Positions 1-6,106 of a DNA stretch of 6,127 bases are shown in pieces (the first letter of the stretch is position 1; each line of letters opens with the position of its first letter). The DNA comes from Desulfobacteraceae bacterium UBA5623. GTDB lineage: Bacteria; Desulfobacterota; DSM-4660; Desulfatiglandales; Desulfatiglandaceae. The position numbers and the translations under genes are program-made. The notes beneath the pieces were generated by a model, which saw only the letters and a program-made list of their open reading frames with translations, had not been told where the DNA came from and did not search any database. Where the stretch lies: contig DIKH01000455.1 in NCBI GenBank assembly GCA_002424495.1, forward strand, positions 1-6,127, given 5' to 3'.

Positions 1-394
1 GGAAAAGAGAAATACCTGGCTTGGCCGGCTGGAAAAACTGCCTGCCCTGTCCAAGGTAGAGGCCCTGAATATGGCCCTTGAGTGTGCGGAGGAGGACAGG
101 AAAAAGGGAATTGATTTACCTTCAAGTGGAGAGGCAGGCATGCTCGATATGCTTTCGGCCTGGACCAACTGGTACAGGGATCTGCTGCTCTTGAAAGTCG
201 GCGGGCCTGCCGATTTATTGATAAATGGCGATTTTGCCAAGAGTTTGAAGAAGTTGGCTGAAAATTATAAAATAGACGCCTTAGTTGACAGTATCCTTCT
301 GGTGGACCAGGCGCAATCGGATATCCGCAGAATGCGCAACCCCATACTTGCAATGGAACATGCGGTATTGGGTCTTAGGGGACTGTGCGGTTAG
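1..394 (+). CDS. holB: DNA polymerase III subunit delta' (C-terminal part; gene begins before the window)
   Basis: The frame is open from the first complete codon (base 2) to the TAG at 392-394, giving about 130 residues of a longer protein. Delta' is part of the clamp-loader complex that places the beta sliding clamp on primed DNA. The missing upstream part would carry the AAA+-like domain. What is visible resembles the all-helical C-terminal collar domain: a segment with WYRDLLLLKVGG, typical of delta' proteins, then LINGD, then a closing helix with RRMRNPILAMEHAVLGL, matching the family's usual N-P-x-L-A-x-E ending. No catalytic motif is expected in this part. The position directly before a PSP1-domain gene and metG is the common order in deltaproteobacteria and strengthens the call. 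The first ATG at base 71 is internal and is not the real start. The alternative, another clamp-loader-like ATPase such as DnaX, is less likely given the short C-terminus and the context. Confidence 0.82.
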   Translation, partial: EKRNTWLGRLEKLPALSKVEALNMALECAEEDRKKGIDLPSSGEAGMLDMLSAWTNWYRDLLLLKVGGPADLLINGDFAKSLKKLAENYKIDALVDSILLVDQAQSDIRRMRNPILAMEHAVLGLRGLCG

Positions 395-430
395 GCATTT
401 TAAGGCGAAATTAAGCAGCACTGGGAAAAA

Positions 431-1297
431 ATGAATAAGGTTGTCGGTATACAATTCAGGAAAGGCGGCAAGGTCTACGATTTTGACCCGGGGCCATTTG
501 TCCTTAACAGGGGCGACAAGGTGATGGTGATAACTGATGAGGGGCCTGCAATCGGCTGCGTATATGCTGAACCGCAGACCAGGGGCGATGACATGCCAAA
601 GAGGTCTCTTAAAAAGCTATTCCGTCTGGCCACCCGCGAGGAAATAGACAGGTTTGAGCAGAATTGCCGCCAGGAGGAGGGTGTATATCAGTATTGCTAC
701 AAAAAGATTAATGAAAGCCTGCTTCCAATGAGCCTTGTGTCAGTGGAAAGACGCTTCGATGGCAGCAAGATTGTTGTATATTTTACCGCGGACGGCAGGG
801 TTGACTTCAGGGCGCTTGTAAAGGATCTGGTCCAGGAATTTCGGACGAGGATAGAGATGAGGCAGATCGGTGTCCGTCAGCAGGCAAAGATTGTCGGGGG
901 TTTGGGGCCATGCGGGAGGCCGCTTTGTTGCTCTACATTTCTGGACAACTTTGCACCCGTCACAATAAAGATGGCCAAGGCACAGAATATCTCACTTAAC
1001 CCGAGCAAGATATCCGGTATGTGCAGCAGGCTGATGTGCTGCCTCAATTTTGAACATGAATACTATGAAAAGGTCAGCAAAGAGCTTCCCAAGGTCGGAA
1101 AAAAGGTGATGACAAAGGAGGGGGAGGGAAAAATCATCCGTCAAAATGCCCTTAAAGAGTCTGTGACTGTGATGCTCGAATCCGGAGGCGAAGTTGAGGT
1201 TAAGGTCCAGGAGCTTGTCCGGGATGGCTTTTTCAGGAAAAAGTCCAAAAAAGACGATGCGCGGGAGGCCTCGGACACACCTCAGGGCCGGGAATAG
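431..1297 (+). CDS. ricT: RicT/YaaT family PSP1-domain protein
   Basis: A 288-residue protein of the PSP1 C-terminal domain family, close to the usual family length. In Bacillus subtilis the homologue RicT (YaaT) joins RicA and RicF in the Y-complex, which carries iron-sulfur clusters and directs RNase Y-dependent mRNA maturation; its partner in a deltaproteobacterium is not known from this window. The N-terminal third (about 1-60) begins VVGIQFRKGGKVYDF, as in the family. The PSP1 core (about 60-150) has VERRFDGSKIVVYFTADGRV and RTRIEMRQIGVR. Next come two cysteine clusters, GPCGRPLCC (C161, C166, C167) and MCSRLMCC (C198, C203, C204), likely ligands of an Fe-S cluster. The tail from about 268 is charged and probably disordered. 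The ATG at 431 follows GGGAAAAA, a weak ribosome site. The gene starts 36 bases after holB and ends 35 bases before metG, so it probably shares their transcript. The family is confident; the role here is inferred. Confidence 0.9.
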   Translation: MNKVVGIQFRKGGKVYDFDPGPFVLNRGDKVMVITDEGPAIGCVYAEPQTRGDDMPKRSLKKLFRLATREEIDRFEQNCRQEEGVYQYCYKKINESLLPMSLVSVERRFDGSKIVVYFTADGRVDFRALVKDLVQEFRTRIEMRQIGVRQQAKIVGGLGPCGRPLCCSTFLDNFAPVTIKMAKAQNISLNPSKISGMCSRLMCCLNFEHEYYEKVSKELPKVGKKVMTKEGEGKIIRQNALKESVTVMLESGGEVEVKVQELVRDGFFRKKSKKDDAREASDTPQGRE

Positions 1298-1315
1298 CCC
1301 TATTTTTCTATATAC

Positions 1316-1321
1316 AAGGAG
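1316..1321 (+). promoter_or_regulatory. Ribosome binding site deciding the GTG start of metG
   Basis: AAGGAG matches the Shine-Dalgarno core and lies 11 bases before the GTG at 1333. It supports GTG as the initiator: there is no in-frame ATG between the ricT stop and the HLGH motif. Confidence 0.7.
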
Positions 1322-1332
1322 CAGTAAGATCC

Positions 1333-3234
1333 GTGACCAATCGTTTCTATGTTACAACCCCAATATATTATGTCAATGCGGAGCCTCACCTGGGGCATGC
1401 CTATTCAACCATAGTGGCGGATGTCTTAACACGTTTTCATATACTGGCGGGCTATGATACCTATTTTCTGACCGGCACTGATGAGCATGGCGACAAGATC
1501 GTCGCAGCAGCCGAAAAGGCGGGACAGACTCCCAAGGAATATGTCGACAAGATAAGCGCTATGTTCAGGAATCTGTGGCCCAGGCTGAATATTACAAACA
1601 ACTATTTCATCCGCACAACAGATCATTATCATATCGAAACGGTCAAAGATGTCCTCAACCAGGTGAACGAAAAAGGGGATATCTATTTCAGTGAATACGA
1701 AGGCCTCTATTGTTTCGGCTGCGAGCGCTTTTATACGGAACGTGAACTGATAGACGGAAAATGCCCTGATCATCTGACAGAGCCGCAGGTAATAAAGGAA
1801 TCCAACTATTTTTTTCGGATGGGCAAATACCAGCAGTGGCTGATTGATCATATAAATCAGCACCCGGATTTCATCAGACCCTCAAGATACAGAAATGAGG
1901 TGTTATCTTTCCTGAAAGAACCCCTGGAAGACCTGTGTATATCACGGCCCAAGTCCAGGCTGACATGGGGCGTGACCCTGCCCTTTGATCAGAATTTTGT
2001 CACCTATGTCTGGTTTGACGCCCTCCTGAATTATGTCTCGGCCCTGGGATACCCGGCAGGCGACAATTACGGCAGATTCTGGCCTTGCGCGCAGCACATC
2101 ATAGCAAAGGACATCTTGAAGCCTCATGGAATATACTGGCCATGTATGCTGAAATCCGCCGGCATTGAACCCTATCAACACTTGAACGTTCACGGATACT
2201 GGAATATTGCCGAAGGCAAGATGTCAAAAAGCCTGGGTAATGTAGTCCGGCCCCTTGACCTGGTGGACGTTTACGGTCTTGATGCATTCAGGTATTTCCT
2301 GATGCGGGAGATGGCCTTTGGCCTTGATTCGGAGTTCAGTGAAAAGGCCTTTGTAGACAGGATCAACGCTGATCTGGCAAATGACCTTGGAAACCTGGTC
2401 AGTAGAAGTGTCACCATGGTGCTGAAGTTCTTTTTGGGTGAGCCGCCGGAGCCGGGAGTCTTGAGTGAGGATGACAAGATCCTTAAGGAGCAGACCATAA
2501 GGGTTGTAGACAACTACGAAATATTCATGAAAGGTCTTGAATTCCACAAGGCCCTTGTGGGTGTGTGGGAGGTAATCAACCACGTAAACAAATACATTGA
2601 CGCCATGGCCCCCTGGGTCCTGGCCAAGTCTGATCCTGAACGGCTTAAGACAGTCATCTCCAATATTGTAGATGTGTTAAAGATCATCTCCGGACTGATA
2701 TGGCCCTTTATGCCTCAGTCAGCCGAAAATATACAGGAACAATTGGGACTTGAGAAAAAGGGAAAGGATTATACCCTTGATCAGTTGCGTGACTGGGGAT
2801 CTATTAGGCCAATAAGGGCAATGATAAAGGCCCCATCACTTTTTCCACGAATTGATACAAAAAAACCGCCCGCAAAACCAGAAAAAGAAAAGAAGGTCGA
2901 GAAAACCGAACTCCCCTTAATCTCCTTTGAGGATTTTCAGAAGATGGACCTGAGGGTGGGCGAGATCAAGAACGCGCAGGCCATTGCAGGCGCCAAAAAG
3001 CTATTAAAACTTACCGTGGACATAGGCGAAGAAAGGATTGTTGTAGCAGGTATTGCAGGGCATTATCCTCTACAGGATCTTATCGGAAAACAGGTTGTAG
3101 TAGTGGTGAACCTTGCGCCTGCAAAGCTTATGGGTGTTGAATCCCACGGGATGATCCTGGCGGCAGGCGATGCCTCCGGCCTTCATATCGTCTGCCCCGA
3201 CAGACCTGCTGCACCAGGCAGCAAGGTCAAATAA
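1333..3234 (+). CDS. metG: Methionine--tRNA ligase with C-terminal tRNA-binding domain
   Basis: Charges tRNA(Met) with methionine using ATP in the cytoplasm. The 633-residue protein is complete. The class I signature is present as PHLGHAY (HLGH at 19-22), with TGTDEHG at 48-54 and KMSKS at 296-300 for ATP binding. A single zinc knuckle is visible with C127, C130, C144 and H147 (C-x2-C ... C-x2-H), the same ligand pattern as the Thermus-type enzyme. WFDAL near 227 lies in the catalytic domain, and an anticodon-binding helical domain follows to about 500. A Lys/Pro/Glu-rich linker (about 508-527) joins an OB-fold tRNA-binding domain (about 529-633; MDLRVGEI, LMGVESHGMILAA), which in this family also mediates dimerisation. 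The start is GTG at 1333, chosen because the protein begins TNRFYVTTPIYYVN as homologues do and because AAGGAG lies at 1316-1321, 11 bases upstream. Nothing is missing or broken. Confidence 0.97.
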   Translation: MTNRFYVTTPIYYVNAEPHLGHAYSTIVADVLTRFHILAGYDTYFLTGTDEHGDKIVAAAEKAGQTPKEYVDKISAMFRNLWPRLNITNNYFIRTTDHYHIETVKDVLNQVNEKGDIYFSEYEGLYCFGCERFYTERELIDGKCPDHLTEPQVIKESNYFFRMGKYQQWLIDHINQHPDFIRPSRYRNEVLSFLKEPLEDLCISRPKSRLTWGVTLPFDQNFVTYVWFDALLNYVSALGYPAGDNYGRFWPCAQHIIAKDILKPHGIYWPCMLKSAGIEPYQHLNVHGYWNIAEGKMSKSLGNVVRPLDLVDVYGLDAFRYFLMREMAFGLDSEFSEKAFVDRINADLANDLGNLVSRSVTMVLKFFLGEPPEPGVLSEDDKILKEQTIRVVDNYEIFMKGLEFHKALVGVWEVINHVNKYIDAMAPWVLAKSDPERLKTVISNIVDVLKIISGLIWPFMPQSAENIQEQLGLEKKGKDYTLDQLRDWGSIRPIRAMIKAPSLFPRIDTKKPPAKPEKEKKVEKTELPLISFEDFQKMDLRVGEIKNAQAIAGAKKLLKLTVDIGEERIVVAGIAGHYPLQDLIGKQVVVVVNLAPAKLMGVESHGMILAAGDASGLHIVCPDRPAAPGSKVK

Positions 3235-3238
3235 AGAG

Positions 3239-4033
3239 ATGAAGTTTGCAACCTTTAACACCAACTCCGTCCGCCTGAGGCTGCCGATCATCCTGGAATG
3301 GCTTCACCGGGAACAACCTGATATCCTCTGCCTTCAGGAAATCAAGGCCCAGGACAAGGACTTTCCCGCGGCAGATTTTGAAGAGGCGGGCTTTCATCCG
3401 GTGTTTAAGGGGCAGAAATCATATAACGGCGTGGCCATTATAAGCAGGCAAAGGCCTCAAGAGGTTAAGACATCACTGACCGAAATTGAGGATCAGGAGG
3501 CGCGGTTTGTCAGCGCCACCATCCTGGATGTGCCAATAATAAATGTCTATGTCCCCCAGGGGGTCGCCCCTGGAACTGACAAATTTGCCTACAAGCTCCG
3601 CTGGCTAAGGGGGCTCTTAGCCCATATCAGAGATAATTATAATCCAAAATTGCCGCTCCTGATTGCTGGCGATTTTAACGTCGCCCTTGAGGAGATTGAT
3701 GTATTTGACCCGGAATCATTCAGGGGCGAGGCAGGCTTTCATCCTGAGGAGCAGGCCATAATGCATGAGCTTCTTGCATGGGGATTGGTTGATATCTTTA
3801 GAAAGCATCAACCGGATGGAGGGCATTACACCTTCTGGGATTACAGGATACCCAATGCCCTGAAGCGAAAAATGGGCTGGCGTATTGATTACATCCTGGC
3901 CACACAGCCCATTGCCGATAGGTCTGTCGGCTCATGGATTGACACCGGGCCAAGGGCGCTTCCAAAACCATCAGACCACACCTTTTTGATTGCAGAGTTT
4001 GATATGAGCGGAGCCCCACCCCTGCCCACTTGA
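3239..4033 (+). CDS. xth: Exodeoxyribonuclease III-family AP endonuclease
   Basis: A 264-residue Mg-dependent nuclease of the endonuclease/exonuclease/phosphatase fold. The family cuts DNA 5' of abasic sites and removes nucleotides 3' to 5' from duplex DNA during base-excision repair. All family motifs are visible: N7 in FNTNSVR, E34 in LQEIK, Y104 in NVYVPQG, D145 and N147 in GDFNVAL, TFWDYR near 198-203, D217 in WRIDYIL, and the catalytic pair D246/H247 in KPSDH. Length matches the family (about 250-270). The ATG at 3239 is chosen over an in-frame upstream ATG at 3170 because the earlier start would lie inside metG and because MKFATFNTNSVR is the usual start of the family. It begins 4 bases after the metG TAA, so translational coupling is likely; the ribosome site is weak (AGAG just upstream, AAGG within the metG end). 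I cannot separate exoIII-type from ExoA-type substrate preference from sequence alone. Confidence 0.95.
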   Translation: MKFATFNTNSVRLRLPIILEWLHREQPDILCLQEIKAQDKDFPAADFEEAGFHPVFKGQKSYNGVAIISRQRPQEVKTSLTEIEDQEARFVSATILDVPIINVYVPQGVAPGTDKFAYKLRWLRGLLAHIRDNYNPKLPLLIAGDFNVALEEIDVFDPESFRGEAGFHPEEQAIMHELLAWGLVDIFRKHQPDGGHYTFWDYRIPNALKRKMGWRIDYILATQPIADRSVGSWIDTGPRALPKPSDHTFLIAEFDMSGAPPLPT

Positions 4034-4126
4034 TCCCTCACTTTCTGAGAAGTTGCGAATTCAGGAGACTTATCGAAGCTTAAGATTTTCTGACTGCCAC
4101 AATCAATTCATAACTCAAAATATTAC

Positions 4127-4153
4127 TTGACACAAGTTTGACTATATTATAAA
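4127..4153 (+). promoter_or_regulatory. Probable sigma-70-type promoter of the abiEi gene
   Basis: A perfect -35 box TTGACA (4127-4132) is followed after 15 bases by TATAAA (4148-4153), which matches the -10 consensus at five of six positions. The spacer is two bases shorter than the optimum. A second TTGACT lies at 4138-4143 but has no good -10 partner. Transcription would begin near 4160, giving a leader of about 40 bases before the ATG at 4200. Confidence 0.55.
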
Positions 4154-4189
4154 TGCAATTATTCAAATAATATCTGAACAATTGCATTT
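4151..4189. repeat. Perfect 10-bp inverted repeat with nested palindrome; candidate operator
   Basis: AAATGCAATT at 4151-4160 is exactly inverted as AATTGCATTT at 4180-4189, separated by 19 bases. Nested in this is ATTATT (4158-4163) with AATAAT (4166-4171), a 6-bp repeat with a 2-base gap that shares three bases with the left arm. The left arm overlaps the -10 box and expected start site; the right arm ends 10 bases before the abiEi start codon. AbiEi-family antitoxins are known to repress their own promoter by binding inverted repeats through the N-terminal winged helix, so this is the natural operator candidate. In the transcript the outer arms could also pair as a hairpin near the start codon. 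The operator role is inferred. Confidence 0.55.
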
Positions 4190-4199
4190 TTAATATATC

Positions 4200-5054
4200 A
4201 TGAAATCGCTTGCCGGAATAGGAAAAACAGATCGTGAACGCATGGCCGCCATCCTGCGTGCCACCAAAGGGACCATTTCTGTGGATGAAGCGGCTGTTAT
4301 TTTAAGTGCTTCCAGCTCTGACGCGGCCAAGATGCTGGCGCGTTGGACCAAAAGCGGTTGGATGACACGGGTTCGGCGGGGGCTTTATATTCCGTTGCCT
4401 TTGGAGTCCCGCACCGTGGATGTAATGCTGGAGGATAGCTGGCTGGTAGCAGAACGCTTGTTTGATCCCTGCTATATCGGCGGATGGAGCGCGGCTGAGT
4501 ATCTTGATCTCACAGAGCAGATTTTCAGCACCGTAGTGGTAATGACGGTCCAAAAACCGCGGGACCGGCGTCCTACGATCAAAGGGACGACCTTTTGGCT
4601 GCGAACCGTGCCGGAAAAGGCCCTGTTCGGCCTAAAAGCAGTTTGGCGGGGACAGGTCAAGGTCCAGGTCTCGGATCCCGCTCGCACACTGGTGGATATG
4701 CTCAGTGACCCGGCATTGGGTGGTGGTATCCGATCTGCTTCCGATATGTTCTCAGCTTATTTGCGATCAGGGGACAAAGATCTGGAGTTGATGATCCAGT
4801 ATGGAAAGATGCTCGGAAACGGCGCTGTGTTTAAACGGTTAGGGTTTTTATTGGAGATTCTGGCCCCGAATGAAACCACGGCAATGGACCTCTGCCGCGA
4901 AAACATTACCACTGGCAATTCCCGGCTTGATCCCGGACTGAAAGCGGATAAATTGATCACCCGCTGGCGATTATGGGTGCCGGAGTCCTGGGGTCAAAAA
5001 AGGAATAACGTACGGGATAGGGGACGCACCTCAAAATATAAGTTGACTTTTTAG
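4200..5054 (+). CDS. AbiEi-family antitoxin / transcriptional regulator (type IV toxin-antitoxin), C-terminus extended into a mobile element
   Basis: A 284-residue protein of the AbiEi family. These antitoxins counter the AbiEii nucleotidyltransferase toxin and repress their own operon. Residues about 11-65 form the winged-helix DNA-binding domain, ending in the characteristic VRRGLYIPLP. The C-terminal antitoxin domain has VSDPARTLVDML (157-168), GAVFKRLGFLLE (208-219) and a closing ITRWRLWVPESW (253-264), which I take as the native end of the family. The last roughly 20 residues are basic and hydrophilic (DRGRTSKYKLTF) and overlap the left terminal repeat of the following element (codon 275 onward), so they probably do not belong to the original protein. 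Start: ATG at 4200, directly downstream of a promoter and inverted repeat; no Shine-Dalgarno is visible. The partner toxin AbiEii, normally immediately downstream, is absent from the window; a transposase gene takes that place. The protein looks intact enough to act as a DNA-binding regulator. Family call is strong, function inferred. Confidence 0.85.
   Translation: MKSLAGIGKTDRERMAAILRATKGTISVDEAAVILSASSSDAAKMLARWTKSGWMTRVRRGLYIPLPLESRTVDVMLEDSWLVAERLFDPCYIGGWSAAEYLDLTEQIFSTVVVMTVQKPRDRRPTIKGTTFWLRTVPEKALFGLKAVWRGQVKVQVSDPARTLVDMLSDPALGGGIRSASDMFSAYLRSGDKDLELMIQYGKMLGNGAVFKRLGFLLEILAPNETTAMDLCRENITTGNSRLDPGLKADKLITRWRLWVPESWGQKRNNVRDRGRTSKYKLTF
5024..5046 (+). repeat. Left terminal inverted repeat of the transposase element
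   Basis: Pairs with the reverse complement of 6084-6106 at 19 of 23 positions. The outer eight bases (ACGCACCT, 5024-5031) pair perfectly, then one mismatch, then seven perfect pairs (5033-5039), then alternating matches. It lies inside the last codons of the abiEi reading frame. Confidence 0.7.
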
Positions 5055-5077
5055 ACACAGAAAGTTAAAAGAAATTC

Positions 5078-6079
5078 ATGCCCAGAAAATCACGCATAGA
5101 CGCCCCAGATGCCCTGCACCATATTATGGTTAGAGGTATTGATCGCAAGAATATATTTGACGATCAAAAGGACTATTCAACATTTATGGATCGCCTCAGC
5201 GATCTGCTTACTGAAACCAAGACTTCATGCTACGCATGGGCTCTAATCCCCAATCACTTTCATCTTCTGTTGAGAACAAGAAATGTCCCGATATCGGTTT
5301 TGATGAAGAGGCTTCTAACGGGCTATGCAGTTAATTTTAACAGACGACATAATCGTTGTGGACATCTTTTTCAAAATCGTTACAAATCAATCCTGTGCCA
5401 GGAGGACACTTACCTTTTAGAACTTGTCCGCTATATCCACCTTAATCCGATAAGAGCAGGACTTGTTAAGGAATATAAAGAGTTGTCAGGTTATTCATAT
5501 TGCGGGCACGGGACCATTATGGGGCGAAGACAAATCAAATGGCAGGATACGCAATACGTTCTGGGGCTTTTTGGAAAGATAGAATCAGGCGCTAGAGGTG
5601 AATATAGCCGGTTTGTCCGTAGCGGGATTGGGCAAGGGAGTCGTCCTGATTTAACCGGAGGAGGTTTATTGCGAAGTCATGGGGGATGGACGGGAGTCAA
5701 ATTGCTTCGAGAGACCGGAAATTATCAGAAAGGTGATGAACGCATTCTTGGGGATGGGCAATTTGTGGATGAAGTTTTGAAAAAAGCTGAAGAGGGGTTT
5801 AAGGAAAAGTATCGCCTCAAAGCCAAAGGTTACAATTTGGACAAGTTGATCAAACGTGTAGCAGAAATAAGTCATTTAACGCCGGAGCAGATTACAGATG
5901 GGATAAGAGATGCGAAAAGGACAAGGGCAAGAAGTATTTTGTGCTACTGGGCTACTGAAAAGTTAGGAACGACTCAAAGTCAGTTGGCACAACTGTTGAA
6001 CCGGACGCAAACGGCTATTGTTTATGCAGTGAGAAGGGGAAGAGAGATAGTTGAAAACAACTCATACTTGATTGAATAA
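5078..6079 (+). CDS. REP-associated-type Y1 (HUH) transposase with DnaA domain IV-like C-terminus
   Basis: A 333-residue single-strand DNA transposase of the Y1/TnpA-REP (RAYT) family, which cleaves and joins DNA through a tyrosine linked to the 5' end. The N-terminal catalytic domain (about 1-130) opens LHHIMVRGIDRKNIF, has the metal-binding HUH motif as PNHFHLLL (H60, H62) and the likely nucleophile Y119 in LVRYIHLNPIRAGLV; RCGHLFQNRYKSI (93-105) is also typical. The middle part contains RSHGGW and DERILGDGQFVDEVL (220-234), conserved in the long branch of the family. The C-terminal part (about 255-325) resembles the DNA-binding domain IV of DnaA: ARSILCYWATEKLG, then a helix-turn-helix ending RTQTAIVYAVRRG. 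Both catalytic elements are intact and no frameshift is seen, so it could be active. ATG at 5078 has only a weak A-rich ribosome site. It begins 23 bases after the abiEi stop on the same strand and may be read from the abiEi promoter. Confidence 0.92.
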   Translation: MPRKSRIDAPDALHHIMVRGIDRKNIFDDQKDYSTFMDRLSDLLTETKTSCYAWALIPNHFHLLLRTRNVPISVLMKRLLTGYAVNFNRRHNRCGHLFQNRYKSILCQEDTYLLELVRYIHLNPIRAGLVKEYKELSGYSYCGHGTIMGRRQIKWQDTQYVLGLFGKIESGARGEYSRFVRSGIGQGSRPDLTGGGLLRSHGGWTGVKLLRETGNYQKGDERILGDGQFVDEVLKKAEEGFKEKYRLKAKGYNLDKLIKRVAEISHLTPEQITDGIRDAKRTRARSILCYWATEKLGTTQSQLAQLLNRTQTAIVYAVRRGREIVENNSYLIE

Positions 6080-6083
6080 GACT

Positions 6084-6106
6084 TCGATTGATATTTTTAG
6101 GTGCGT
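6084..6106 (-). repeat. Right terminal inverted repeat of the transposase element
   Basis: AGGTGCGT at 6099-6106 is the exact inverse of ACGCACCT at 5024-5031, and the inner ATATTTT (6091-6097) inverts 5033-5039; 19 of 23 positions pair overall. It begins five bases after the transposase stop. The remaining 21 bases of the window show no recognisable feature. Confidence 0.7.

Larger units (their letters stand above)
4034..4199. other. AT-rich intergenic boundary between core operon and accessory region
   Basis: This 166-base stretch has no gene on either strand. Its second half (from about 4085) is markedly richer in A and T than either neighbour. It holds the promoter and inverted repeats described separately. 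No convincing rho-independent terminator follows xth: the best candidate is a 4-bp stem (CTTA at 4069-4072 with TAAG at 4081-4084), which is too weak to call. Confidence 0.7.
5024..6106 (+). mobile_element. Candidate REP-associated Y1 transposase element bounded by inverted repeats
   Basis: The Y1 transposase gene is closely enclosed by an imperfect inverted repeat: the left copy ends 31 bases before its start codon and the right copy begins 5 bases after its stop. This gives a compact unit of 1083 bases. No target duplication is visible outside the repeats (GGGATAGGGG to the left, TATATATTCC to the right), which fits HUH enzymes because they do not generate them. True left end could be further out, near 4990, where the antitoxin reading frame leaves its expected end. 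Boundaries are inferred from this single copy. Confidence 0.55.

Noticed and set aside
1194..1457. An 87-codon plus-strand frame spanning the ricT end and metG start
   Set aside because: It overlaps two well-supported genes in another frame and its translation resembles no family.
1426..1863. A 145-codon open frame on the minus strand inside metG
   Set aside because: It lies wholly within a confidently identified essential gene, has no recognisable domain, and is what antisense of a codon-biased gene commonly yields. The other minus-strand frames in metG, xth, abiEi and the transposase gene were dismissed for the same reason.
3170..3238. Upstream in-frame ATG giving exonuclease III 23 extra residues
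   Set aside because: The extension lies inside the metG coding region and does not resemble the family, whose proteins begin with the MKFATFN-type strand.
4034..4090. Possible rho-independent terminator after xth
   Set aside because: Only 4-bp stems with AT-rich loops could be found and no clean U-tract follows one of them.
5044..5067. Small stem TGACTTT (5044-5050) with AAAGTTA (5061-5067) inside the left end of the element
   Set aside because: Seven pairs including one G-T wobble in AT-rich DNA is easily chance; it might be a subterminal hairpin, but one copy gives no way to tell.
5043..5071. Possible transposase promoter, TTGACT and TAAAAG with a 17-base spacer
   Set aside because: The -10 is weak (4 of 6) and transcription would begin almost at the start codon; not enough to annotate.
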